Notes: generated by a model from the letters alone, not told the origin. DNA of 18,923 nt from Lactobacillus sp. UBA5804 (GCA_002418055.1 DIDI01000040.1:1-18923); one strand, 5' to 3'; numbered from the stretch's first letter, positions 1-6,939 are shown. A program made the numbers and translations.

Positions 1-303
1 GATCTGCCAGACTTCCGTGCTGGTGATACGGTTCGTGTGCACGTTCGAGTAGTTGAAGGTACGCACGAACGTATCCAATTATTTGAAGGTGTTGTGATTA
101 AACGTCAAGGTTTCGGTATTGCCGCTACCTACACTGTTCGTAAAATTGCTTCAGGTGTCGGTGTTGAACGTACCTTCCCAGTTAACACCCCACGAGTTGC
201 TAAGATTGATGTTATCCGTCAAGGCCGTGTTCGTCGCGCTAAGCTTTACTACTTACGTGAACGTCATGGTAAGGCGGCTAGAATTGCTGAACGTCGTCGT
301 TAA
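1..303 (+). CDS. rplS: 50S ribosomal protein L19 (3' part, 5' end outside window)
   Basis: The reading frame is open from base 1 and ends at TAA 301-303, giving 100 residues. It runs from DLPDFRAGDTVRVHVRVVEG through IQLFEGVVIKRQG and GVGVERTFPV to a basic tail that includes RRAKLYYLRERHGKAARI. These are the hallmarks of bacterial L19, a large-subunit protein at the interface with the 30S subunit. The family is about 115 residues long, so only about 15 N-terminal residues lie upstream of the window. An internal GTG at 37 could open the frame but is plainly inside the conserved domain, so it is not the start. A bidirectional terminator follows 13 bases after the stop, so this is the last gene of its transcript. 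Identity is essentially certain. Confidence 0.97.
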   Translation, partial: DLPDFRAGDTVRVHVRVVEGTHERIQLFEGVVIKRQGFGIAATYTVRKIASGVGVERTFPVNTPRVAKIDVIRQGRVRRAKLYYLRERHGKAARIAERRR

Positions 304-316
304 TTTATTAATGACG

Positions 317-358
317 CCACACAAAAAACGACTTCACTTGAAGTCGTTTTTTGTGTGG
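317..358. terminator. Bidirectional intrinsic terminator between rplS and the nuclease gene
   Basis: A near-perfect inverted repeat has arms 317-335 and 340-358 with a four-base loop. The arms carry an A-run (323-328) and a T-run (347-352), so each strand reads as a stem ending in U residues. It lies between the convergent stops of rplS (303) and the nuclease (368) and probably ends both transcripts. Confidence 0.9.
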
Positions 359-367
359 GCTAATAAG

Positions 368-1201
368 TTAATGTACCGTACTGTTTCCGTTTTTATAATT
401 AAGCGTAACACCTGGTTCGACGTTGAAAATATAAACGTTGAGCCGAATACTGTTATCACCAATGGATTCAGCTTCCATGTGAACGCCGCGAGCAAGTAAT
501 TCATTTGCGCGGAAGATCGGTGTAATCCGGTAACGAACGTAATGGTTTGATGTATCCCTTAGATAATAAGCCACTTGATTTTCATATTGACTCATATCAG
601 GGTCATTGAGCTGACGCGTACCGGTCATCAAATTTCGCAAATTGTTATTTTTTCCCGTGAATTGATAGCCAATGAGATGACTGCGGTTGAATAGCCAACC
701 ACAGCTGATCCGTTTATTATGCCAGCCCGTCGGATCAACATGCAAGGGTTCACGCCCGCGGCGTGGCATTAGACGTATATTCAGCATGGCGTTGGCAGCG
801 GTAACACGATTTTCGTGGTCTAGCTGACCATAATGTTGCCAAGCACCGTGATGCAAGCTGAGTGTCTGCCTAGAAAACTGCGGTTGGTCATGGTCTAGAA
901 TTAAAATTTGTGAGCCTTCGTAATTTAAGCGAGCTAAGCTTGAGGTTTTAGCGCTGGCAGAGCTGTTAACAGCAGTTGCAATGTGAGTCGTCCAGCGTCT
1001 GATCTGAAAGCGACTACGAGATATGCGGTAGTTAACGTGTTTTCGATAGGTCCAGTGGTGGTATCTTCGCTGGTGATTGATTCGGGAAAAGCGATAACGT
1101 CGTGCTTGAATCGGTTGGGCCGATGGCGCAATTAATCCACTCAAACCAAGTGAAAGAATTAAGCTAAGGACTAGTAAGTAACGTTTTGGAATTTTTTTCA
1201 T
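368..1201 (-). CDS. Secreted DNA/RNA non-specific endonuclease (streptodornase/EndA-like)
   Basis: This 277-residue protein starts with a clear export signal: MKKIPKR, a hydrophobic core at about 8-25, then APSA/QA sites around 27-33. Residues 34-75 are unusually rich in Arg, His and Tyr. The C-terminal half carries the beta-beta-alpha-metal nuclease signature: NRSHLIGYQ with presumed general base His175, then NLRNLMTGTRQLN with Asn199 as likely Mg ligand. The 24-residue His-Asn spacing matches what I recall for streptococcal DNase Spd1. It should cleave nucleic acids outside the cell; roles in nutrient scavenging, DNA uptake or matrix degradation are inference. The start is ATG 1199-1201, preceded by AAGGAG (plus-strand 1214-1219). 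It is transcribed separately from lexA, which has its own terminator. I see no membrane anchor beyond the signal. Confidence 0.88.
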   Translation of the reverse strand: MKKIPKRYLLVLSLILSLGLSGLIAPSAQPIQARRYRFSRINHQRRYHHWTYRKHVNYRISRSRFQIRRWTTHIATAVNSSASAKTSSLARLNYEGSQILILDHDQPQFSRQTLSLHHGAWQHYGQLDHENRVTAANAMLNIRLMPRRGREPLHVDPTGWHNKRISCGWLFNRSHLIGYQFTGKNNNLRNLMTGTRQLNDPDMSQYENQVAYYLRDTSNHYVRYRITPIFRANELLARGVHMEAESIGDNSIRLNVYIFNVEPGVTLNYKNGNSTVH

Positions 1202-1328
1202 GAAGTACCCTATCTCCTTAATGATAATTATGACTGATGGGGGACTATGGGCGGGCCCAATTGGTGCTGGAGAACTATCCCTGACAAGTCTTCACGACCT
1301 TTGAAGTTAAAACAACCAATGTGACGAC
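1202..1328. other. Nuclease upstream region, no convincing promoter
   Basis: This gap between the nuclease start and the lexA terminator holds the nuclease ribosome binding site. It also has a G+C-rich stretch around 1236-1258 with a GGGCCC palindrome, and a loose direct repeat of ACTAT-centred 9-mers (1242-1250 and 1272-1280, about 30 bases apart). No minus-strand -35/-10 pair stands out. No small gene is supported here. Confidence 0.4.
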
Positions 1329-1356
1329 AAAATAAAAAACGACCATATTCTGGTCG
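1329..1356 (-). terminator. Intrinsic terminator of lexA
   Basis: On the minus strand a short stem (CGACCA, 1351-1356, with TGGTCG, 1340-1345; five-base loop) is followed by TTTTT-A-TTTT (1331-1339 region). It begins just after the lexA stop and separates lexA from the downstream nuclease gene. Confidence 0.8.
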
Positions 1357-1362
1357 CTGTAC

Positions 1363-1986
1363 TCAGCTGATATTGTTTCGGTAGAGTCCGACGACTTTAC
1401 CTAGAATTTGAACATGCTTTAAAATAATAGGTGACATCGTATCATTTTCAGGTTGTAGACGGTAATGATCGGCTTCTTTGAAGAAACGTTTTACCGTCGC
1501 TTCATTATCTTCCGTCATGGCGACCACAATTTCGCCGTTAGAAGCGGCTTCTTGTCTGCGGACAATCACTTGATCGCCATTTAAAATACCAACGTTAATC
1601 ATTGACTCACCATGTACATTAAGCATGAATAAATCGCCAGCATCCTGCTGTAAATCGGGTGGTAAAGGGAAGTAATCATCAATGTCTTCAACAGCTAGGA
1701 TAGGTTGCCCAGCGGTAACGACACCGACCACCGGAATATCTTTCGGTTTGATGCCTAATACGGCTTTACCCTCCGGTGTGATTTCTAAAGCACGTGGTTT
1801 GGTCGCATCTTTAATGAGCCAACCACGACGCTCTAAGCGAGCAATATGACCATGAACGGTTGAAGTGGAGGACAAGCCGACAGCAGTACAAATTTCTCTG
1901 ACAGTTGGCGGGAAGCCCCGCTTTTCGACTGTCTCATAAATGTATCTTAATACTGCAATCCGTTTTTTGTCACTCGTTAATGTCAT
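1363..1986 (-). CDS. lexA: LexA repressor / self-cleaving SOS regulator
   Basis: The 207-residue protein matches LexA along its whole length. An N-terminal winged helix-turn-helix (about 1-65; PTVREICTAVGLSSTSTVHG is the core) binds SOS boxes. The C-terminal S24 peptidase-like domain carries the Ala92-Gly93 cleavage site (VVTAGQP), the nucleophile Ser128 in HGESM and the general base Lys166 in ATVKRF. Spacing between these agrees with E. coli LexA (84/85, 119, 156) plus a short N-terminal offset. RecA-ssDNA triggers autocleavage, which derepresses SOS genes. The ATG start (1984-1986) has GGAG 8 bases upstream (plus-strand 1995-1998). It is divergent from ynzC; the shared region contains a near-consensus SOS box, so autoregulation is likely. 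All catalytic residues are present. Confidence 0.97.
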   Translation of the reverse strand: MTLTSDKKRIAVLRYIYETVEKRGFPPTVREICTAVGLSSTSTVHGHIARLERRGWLIKDATKPRALEITPEGKAVLGIKPKDIPVVGVVTAGQPILAVEDIDDYFPLPPDLQQDAGDLFMLNVHGESMINVGILNGDQVIVRRQEAASNGEIVVAMTEDNEATVKRFFKEADHYRLQPENDTMSPIILKHVQILGKVVGLYRNNIS

Positions 1987-2013
1987 CGTAGCCGCTCCAT
2001 ATCTATACTAAGT

Positions 2014-2042
2014 AGTTTAACAAAAGGCACTAGTCAAAGCAA
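2014..2042 (-). promoter_or_regulatory. Candidate lexA promoter
   Basis: Read on the minus strand: TTGCTT (plus-strand 2037-2042), a 17-base spacer, then TAAACT (2014-2019), about 28 bases upstream of the lexA start codon. Each hexamer is an imperfect match, but spacing and position are good. The -35 abuts the SOS box. Confidence 0.5.
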
Positions 2043-2053
2043 AACAAATGTTC
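2042..2053. promoter_or_regulatory. Probable LexA operator (SOS box)
   Basis: AAACAAATGTTC matches the Gram-positive LexA core GAAC-N4-GTTC at seven of eight fixed positions (A for the first G). It lies between divergent lexA and ynzC, touching the candidate lexA -35 and about 13 bases upstream of the candidate ynzC -35. It could control both directions. Binding is inferred, not shown. Confidence 0.62.
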
Positions 2054-2066
2054 TGATTCTTGATGC

Positions 2067-2095
2067 TTTTTTTCTGAGTACAAATAAGGTATATT
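2067..2095 (+). promoter_or_regulatory. Candidate ynzC promoter
   Basis: A good -10 (TATATT, 2090-2095) has only a weak T-rich -35 (TTTTTT, 2067-2072) at 17 bases spacing. It is placed correctly for a short leader into ynzC, whose ribosome binding site is at 2107-2112. Confidence 0.5.
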
Positions 2096-2120
2096 AGAGG
2101 ACGTGCAAGGAGTGAAAAAA

Positions 2121-2369
2121 ATGGATAAAACACAAGAAGCGCAGCTATTAAAACGAATTAATGATCTTTACCATAAAAAAGAACAAACTGGCTTAACCTC
2201 AGCTGAAGAAGTTGAGCGTAAGGACCTACATCAGGTCTTTATTAAGAATTTCCGAGCTGGTTTTAAACAGACGGTTGAAGACTTAGTGATTGTCAATAAA
2301 GACGGCAAAGAAATCACTTCTGAAAAAGCAAAAAAGCTACAACGGCAACGTGGTTTGAGAAAAGATTAA
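2121..2369 (+). CDS. ynzC: DUF896 / UPF0291 family protein (YnzC-like)
   Basis: This is a small, charged cytoplasmic protein of 82 residues. The family features seen are RINDLYHKKEQTGLTSAEEV and FRAGFKQTVEDL. B. subtilis YnzC has about the same length and is a helical hairpin protein encoded in the SOS-controlled yneA-yneB-ynzC operon divergent from lexA. The molecular function is unknown. An upstream in-frame GTG (2103) exists, but AAGGAG at 2107-2112 lies 8 bases before ATG 2121, so the ATG is chosen. Here ynzC directly faces lexA and no yneA or yneB is visible in between. SOS induction is plausible from the shared box. Family assignment is firm; role is not. Confidence 0.9.
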   Translation: MDKTQEAQLLKRINDLYHKKEQTGLTSAEEVERKDLHQVFIKNFRAGFKQTVEDLVIVNKDGKEITSEKAKKLQRQRGLRKD

Positions 2370-2372
2370 ATT

Positions 2373-2400
2373 TTGCTGTTAACGTATCGGCAATTATGAT
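2373..2400 (+). promoter_or_regulatory. Candidate yneF promoter
   Basis: TTGCTG (2373-2378), 16-base spacer, TATGAT (2395-2400), directly after the ynzC stop and about 33 bases before the yneF start. Both hexamers are reasonable sigma-A matches. It would let yneF be expressed independently of LexA control. Confidence 0.55.
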
Positions 2401-2433
2401 AGAGTAAGGATAGTTTGTTAAACGGAGGATTTT

Positions 2434-2652
2434 ATGATGAATATGGCATTAGCGATCTTTTTAATTATCGTAGCACTGGGAGTGGGCCTAGTAGGTGGCT
2501 TTTATGGTGCGCGGACATATATGAAGAAGTACTTTAAGGAAAATCCTCCAATTAGTGAAGATATGATTGTCTCGATGATGTCACAAATGGGTCAAAAGCC
2601 TTCGGCCAAGAAGGTTAACCAAGTAATGAACATGATGAAGCATCAAAACTAA
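2434..2652 (+). CDS. yneF: UPF0154 family single-pass membrane protein (YneF-like)
   Basis: The 72-residue protein has one N-terminal transmembrane helix (about residues 3-25, LAIFLIIVALGVGLVGGFYG), followed by ARTYMKKYFKENPPI and a Met-rich cytoplasmic tail (ISEDMIVSMMSQMGQKPS). This is the typical UPF0154/YneF pattern, widespread in Firmicutes and of unknown function. GGAGG (2424-2428) precedes the ATG at 2434 by 5 bases; a second in-frame ATG at 2437 has 8-base spacing and is equally possible. The gene lies between ynzC and an ABC exporter pair. Family assignment is firm; the function is not known. Confidence 0.9.
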   Translation: MMNMALAIFLIIVALGVGLVGGFYGARTYMKKYFKENPPISEDMIVSMMSQMGQKPSAKKVNQVMNMMKHQN

Positions 2653-2673
2653 CTTTAGGCCAATTGGATTAGA

Positions 2674-2699
2674 CGGGGATTAATTTCCTCCGCTTTTTT
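2674..2699 (+). terminator. Probable intrinsic terminator after yneF
   Basis: CGGGGA (2674-2679) pairs with TCC-T-CCG (2686-2692, one bulged base), followed by a six-base T-run (2694-2699). The stem is short and imperfect. It ends only 17 bases before the next gene, so it may act as a partial terminator. Confidence 0.6.
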
Positions 2700-2716
2700 G
2701 TATTAAGGGGGCAAAA

Positions 2717-4468
2717 GTGTCTACTTTCAAAAAACTCGGCTGGTTTTTTAAACAGAACCGGAAACGTTATCTCATCGGGGTGTCATTCCTAATTGTCACC
2801 GCCTTTTTAAACATTATCCCACCTAAGCTCTTAGGGTTGTTAGCTGATGCGGTTAATCATCACGCCATTACCTGGTCCACATTTTTGCTAGTGACGTTAG
2901 GTGTGCTGATTTCTGCAATCCTCCTCTATCTGTGCCGGTATTTTTGGCGCAAGGAAATTTGGGGTGGTGCGGTTCTGCTAGAGCGTGATCTACGGCAAAA
3001 GCTCTACAATCACTACCTAAAAATGGACCATATTTTTTATCAAAAATACCGAATTGGTGACCTCATGGCCCATGCAACGAATGATATTAATGCCGTGCAG
3101 CAAGTAGCTGGTGAAGGGGTTTTAACGGCCATTGATGCGATTTTTACGGGAGGCATCACGCTGATTGCGATGATGTATTTCGTCGATTGGCGCTTGACCC
3201 TGTTATGTATGTTCCCGATGCCACTACTTGCCATTGGCGCCCGGATGCTGGGCACGCGTTTGCATCAGGCTTTTGGTAAATCACAAGCTGCTTTTTCTAA
3301 ATTAAATAATAAAACGCAAGAATCGATTAGTGGAATTAAAGTCCTGAAAACTTTTGGTCAAAGCAAGGCAGATACAGCTAGTTTTGATCAGATGACTTTT
3401 GACACGGTTAAAATCAATAAACGAGTTTTTCGCATTGATTCCATGTATGATCCGATGTTTAGTTTAATTATTGGTGCTACCTATTGTTTAACGATCATTT
3501 TTGGTGGTCAAATGGTGATGCAACGCCAAATTAGTTTAGGACAATTGGTTGCTTTTGTTGCCTATATTTCACGGATGGATTGGCCCATGTTTGCGATTGG
3601 GGTGTTGTTTAACATCTTAGAGCGGGGATCTGCTTCATATGATCGTATCACTAAGATTATGGGCGAGCAGAGTTCGATTATTGATAGTCAGAGCCAACCA
3701 GTGGCGTTGCAAGGTGAGATTGATTATCAGATTCAGACCTTTCAGTATCCAGATGGTGATCACCCCACGCTAAAGCAGGTTGATTTTGCTGTAAAACCAG
3801 GTCAAACATTGGGAATCGTGGGTAAAGTGGGGGCTGGAAAAACCACTATTATTGATCTATTAATGCGAGAATATGATCATTACGATGGCCAAATCAAAAT
3901 TGATGGTCAAGATATTCGCAAAATTGGACTGGATTCTTTACTACCACAGATTGCGTATGTCCCACAGGAAAATTTCCTGTTTTCAGAATCGATTAAGGAC
4001 AATATTAACTTCGCTAATCCAGCGGTCCCAATGACCGTGACCACGACGGCCGCTAAGAAAGCTGCCTTGCACCACGATGTGCTGGACTTTGATCGCGCCT
4101 ATCAAACCTTGGTAGGTGAGAATGGGGTAGCACTATCAGGTGGGCAGAAGCAGCGGATGGCAATTGCACGGGCGCTGCTAAAAGATAGTCCCATTCTGAT
4201 ATTAGACGATGCCTTATCAGCGGTTGATGCGAAAACGGAAAAGGCTATTTTGGCTAATTTGAAAACCGAGCGGACCGAAAAAACGACCATTATTGCGACT
4301 CACCGTCTTAGTGCCGTGGCTGATGCTGATCAAATTATTGTCTTGACGCATGGTCAGATTGTCGAATGGGGCACTCATACTGAACTCTTGCAAGCGGGGG
4401 GCTGGTATGCTCAAATGTGGGCTAAACAAGAATTAGAAGAGGAAGTGACGAGCAGCGATGGAAAATAA
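2717..4468 (+). CDS. ABC exporter half-transporter with degenerate ATP site (YheI/BmrC, MdlA-like)
   Basis: The 583-residue protein has an N-terminal six-helix exporter membrane domain (about 15-305) fused to an ABC ATPase (about 335-570). Visible motifs are Walker A GKVGAGKT (369-376), Q-loop Gln417, signature LSGGQ (473-477), Walker B ILILDD (493-498) and H-loop His529. The residue after the Walker B Asp is Asp498 instead of the catalytic Glu, the mark of the degenerate half in heterodimeric exporters such as BmrCD or TM287/288. Length matches B. subtilis YheI/BmrC. The start is GTG 2717 with AAGGGGG (2705-2711) 5 bases upstream. It overlaps the next half-transporter by 11 bases. The likely role is drug or lipid export; the substrate cannot be read from sequence. 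Confidence 0.93.
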   Translation: MSTFKKLGWFFKQNRKRYLIGVSFLIVTAFLNIIPPKLLGLLADAVNHHAITWSTFLLVTLGVLISAILLYLCRYFWRKEIWGGAVLLERDLRQKLYNHYLKMDHIFYQKYRIGDLMAHATNDINAVQQVAGEGVLTAIDAIFTGGITLIAMMYFVDWRLTLLCMFPMPLLAIGARMLGTRLHQAFGKSQAAFSKLNNKTQESISGIKVLKTFGQSKADTASFDQMTFDTVKINKRVFRIDSMYDPMFSLIIGATYCLTIIFGGQMVMQRQISLGQLVAFVAYISRMDWPMFAIGVLFNILERGSASYDRITKIMGEQSSIIDSQSQPVALQGEIDYQIQTFQYPDGDHPTLKQVDFAVKPGQTLGIVGKVGAGKTTIIDLLMREYDHYDGQIKIDGQDIRKIGLDSLLPQIAYVPQENFLFSESIKDNINFANPAVPMTVTTTAAKKAALHHDVLDFDRAYQTLVGENGVALSGGQKQRMAIARALLKDSPILILDDALSAVDAKTEKAILANLKTERTEKTTIIATHRLSAVADADQIIVLTHGQIVEWGTHTELLQAGGWYAQMWAKQELEEEVTSSDGK

Positions 4469-6251
4469 AGCAACGAAGTCTATTTGGGCGCAGCGCATTC
4501 CAATTAAGGAACAGCTGGCGATTACAAAGCGGATTTTCCGGTTTGCCAAACATTTTAAATTTGAATTTTTAATTGCCATAGTTTTTTCAATCGTTTCCTC
4601 AGTGGCAGCTATTTATATGCCGCGGACGATTCAATTCTTTATGGATCAGTATCTAGCGCATCATACCGCATCAAGCGCGATTATTTGGGCTTATGCTGGG
4701 ATGTATGCCGCTTTGTGCGTGATTGTCGCCATTGCCGACTTTACCTGGAACTATGCTTTTTCCCTGGGTAAAGAAAAGACTTTGGAAGCCATGCGGCGTA
4801 GTTTATATCGAAAGTTACATCAGCTGGGGATGCGCTATTTTGATCAAACGCCAGCTGGCTCGATTTTATCGCGGGTCACTAATGATACGATGACAATTAG
4901 TGATTATTTCCAAGTATTTTCGGCCTTATTCCTGGGACTTATCTCAATTGTGACAGCCACGGTTGCCATGTATGCTACTAATCACGCAGCAACTTTGCTG
5001 GTACTGGCATTCATCCCGATTTACGTTATTGTGATTACCATTTACCTCAGTTTTATTTCTAAGATTTATCGTGAATATCGGGAACGCAATTCGCTGATTA
5101 ATGCCAAATTGAATGAGTCACTAACTGGGATTGCGGTCATTCAAGAATTTCGTCAGGAAAAACGCGTATCAGAGTCATTTGCCAGCATTAACGACGCACA
5201 ATTGCGAACCCGTAATCGGATGATTCGGATGAACTCATTCTTATTATCGCCGCTAAATAATTTGCTTTATTCAGTCGCACTAACGCTGGTTTTAGTTTAT
5301 TTCGGCTTTCCGCTACGAGAGACTTTTGTTCCCGCTGGGATTATTTATGTTTTCAGTCAATATGTAGCGAACTTTTTCAATCCACTGTCAAATATGATGG
5401 ATTCATTGACGAGCTTTACCGATGGGATTATCGCTGGTAAACGAATTTTCCATATCTTAGATGAAACTGAATATGAACCGTTGCAACAGCCAGTTGCTGA
5501 TCAGCACATTACCGCTGGGAAAATTGAGTTTAAACATGTCACTTTTTCATATGATGGCAAGACGGATATTTTACATGATGTGAGCTTTACCGTTGAGGCT
5601 GGTCAAACTTTAGGTATCGTTGGTCACACAGGTTCAGGTAAATCATCCATTATCAATGTGATGATGCGTTTTTATGAATTTGGCAAAGGTCAAGTGCTGA
5701 TTGATGGTAAAGATATCCGGACTTTTTCCAAGGCAGAGCTGCGACAAAAGATGGGCTTGGTCTTGCAAGAACCGTTTATGTTTTATGGTGATGTAGCCTC
5801 GAATATTCGGTTGTATAATGATCAAATTACGGATGCCCAAATTAAGGCGGCTGCTGAGACGGTGCAGGTGGCTGACTTCATTGAAAGTTTACCTAACCAA
5901 TATCACGAGAAGGTGTTTGCTGGTGGTAGTGAATTTTCTAGTGGTCAGCGCCAGCTCATTTCTTTTGCGCGCACGCTCGTAACTAATCCTAAAATTTTAG
6001 TGCTGGATGAAGCTACGGCGAATGTGGACACTGAAACAGAGAGTCTCATTCAAGCTGGATTGCGTCACTTGCGCCAAGGACGAACGACTTTAGCTATCGC
6101 GCACCGCTTATCAACGATTAGTGATGCTGATCAGATTATTGTGCTTGATCAGGGACGTATCATTGAACGGGGACGCCACGAAGAATTATTAGCAAAAAAG
6201 GGATATTACTACAATCTTTACCAGTTGCAACAAGCCACTGATTTAGACTAA
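4458..6251 (+). CDS. ABC exporter half-transporter, catalytic partner (YheH/BmrD, MdlB-like)
   Basis: The 597-residue protein has a six-helix membrane domain (about 35-325) and an ABC ATPase (about 355-580). Walker A is GHTGSGKS (389-396), Walker B is KILVLDE (512-518) with the catalytic Glu518 present, and the H-loop His is 549. The signature is FSSGQ (493-497), not LSGGQ. In a head-to-tail dimer this poor signature would sit opposite the Walker motifs of the upstream protein that lacks the Glu. The good LSGGQ of the upstream protein would complete this protein's ATP site. Thus one degenerate and one consensus site are expected. It starts inside the end of the upstream gene (11-base overlap) with only a distant AGAGGA, so translation is probably coupled. 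It is shorter than BmrD/LmrD (about 670 residues). Substrate unknown. Confidence 0.93.
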   Translation: MENKATKSIWAQRIPIKEQLAITKRIFRFAKHFKFEFLIAIVFSIVSSVAAIYMPRTIQFFMDQYLAHHTASSAIIWAYAGMYAALCVIVAIADFTWNYAFSLGKEKTLEAMRRSLYRKLHQLGMRYFDQTPAGSILSRVTNDTMTISDYFQVFSALFLGLISIVTATVAMYATNHAATLLVLAFIPIYVIVITIYLSFISKIYREYRERNSLINAKLNESLTGIAVIQEFRQEKRVSESFASINDAQLRTRNRMIRMNSFLLSPLNNLLYSVALTLVLVYFGFPLRETFVPAGIIYVFSQYVANFFNPLSNMMDSLTSFTDGIIAGKRIFHILDETEYEPLQQPVADQHITAGKIEFKHVTFSYDGKTDILHDVSFTVEAGQTLGIVGHTGSGKSSIINVMMRFYEFGKGQVLIDGKDIRTFSKAELRQKMGLVLQEPFMFYGDVASNIRLYNDQITDAQIKAAAETVQVADFIESLPNQYHEKVFAGGSEFSSGQRQLISFARTLVTNPKILVLDEATANVDTETESLIQAGLRHLRQGRTTLAIAHRLSTISDADQIIVLDQGRIIERGRHEELLAKKGYYYNLYQLQQATDLD

Positions 6252-6283
6252 AAAAGGCGTTAGCTGTGAGGCTAACGCTTTTT
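6250..6283. terminator. Bidirectional intrinsic terminator between ABC operon and acyltransferase
   Basis: A perfect 8-bp stem GCGTTAGC (6257-6264) / GCTAACGC (6271-6278) is flanked by an A-run (6250-6255) and a T-run (6279-6283). It lies between convergent genes and can terminate both strands. It overlaps the stop codon of the ABC gene. Confidence 0.9.
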
Positions 6284-6294
6284 GATTAATGATC

Positions 6295-6909
6295 TTATTT
6301 AGCAGTATAGTGAAAATGAGGATTTTGCTGAGCATCAAGCTCATCCCAAGCTCGTTCGATTTGACTAAACATCGCAGCTTCAGCTTCTTTCGTCAGCTTT
6401 GCCGGAAAAGTTAACACAACTGGTTTGCCAAAACACACATTCAGTGGTTGGCGTTTAAGTAGCGTTTTAAAGGTTAAAGGACCTTGGTAGATTACCGGAA
6501 CTACTGGCTTTTTTGACAGCCGGGCAATGAGGAGCACGCCACCTTTTAAAGCAGCGGAATGCCGTGTTCCTGATGGGAAAAGCATTAAGGAATCATCACC
6601 TTGCTTTAAACCTTTAATGGGAACCTTTACCACGGATGGACCCGGATGCTTCCGGTCAACCGGAAAGGCATGGGCATGGACCAAGATGAACCGTAAGATG
6701 GGATTCTTAAAGAGTTCCACTTTCGCCATAAACATAAATGTCCGTGGGCTGGCTGCGAGCGCGAATAGCACTGGTTCAAACCAAGTTCTATGTGGGGCCA
6801 CCAAGATATAATTGCTGTCAGGTAAATTGTCTTTGCCATGGACGTGCAAGTGCCCATTTAAGAGCCAAATAATGGCACGGGCAATGGGACGGATAATTCG
6901 ATAGAACAT
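6295..6909 (-). CDS. PlsC-family lysophospholipid acyltransferase with variant motifs
   Basis: The 204-residue protein is a membrane-associated glycerolipid acyltransferase, expected to acylate lysophosphatidate or a related lipid. A hydrophobic N-terminus (about 5-18) precedes motif I, APHRTWFEP: His40 is present, but the usual HX4D Asp is Glu45. Motif II is FPVDR (82-86). Motif III is FPSGTR (111-116), with Ser113 where FPEGTR normally has Glu. Motif IV is PVVPVIYQGP (about 135-144). The start is ATG at 6907-6909 with GGAGG 5 bases upstream (plus-strand 6915-6919); a TTG 12 bases further out overlaps the ribosome binding site and is rejected. The substitutions could mean a different acceptor substrate from PlsC; I recall SGTR in other lactobacillar homologues, so that change may be subfamily-wide. 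Family is firm, exact reaction is not. Confidence 0.87.
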   Translation of the reverse strand: MFYRIIRPIARAIIWLLNGHLHVHGKDNLPDSNYILVAPHRTWFEPVLFALAASPRTFMFMAKVELFKNPILRFILVHAHAFPVDRKHPGPSVVKVPIKGLKQGDDSLMLFPSGTRHSAALKGGVLLIARLSKKPVVPVIYQGPLTFKTLLKRQPLNVCFGKPVVLTFPAKLTKEAEAAMFSQIERAWDELDAQQNPHFHYTAK

Positions 6910-6930
6910 AATAACCTCCAATTATGGTAG

Positions 6931-6939
6931 ATTATAACA
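6931..6939 (-). promoter_or_regulatory. Extended -10 promoter for the acyltransferase gene
   Basis: The minus strand reads TGTTATAAT, a perfect -10 with the TG extension. The -35 region is weak (TTTCTC-like at 17 bases). The leader to the start codon would be about 15 bases, just enough for the GGAGG. Confidence 0.6.

Noticed and set aside
119..499. 126-residue plus-strand ORF across the rplS end and the terminator
   Set aside because: It is a shadow frame over rplS and the antisense of the nuclease 3' end, crosses a strong terminator, and has no ribosome binding site or family features.
2103..2120. Upstream GTG start for ynzC
   Set aside because: The AAGGAG lies inside this extension, 8 bases before ATG 2121, and the DUF896 family begins near the ATG.
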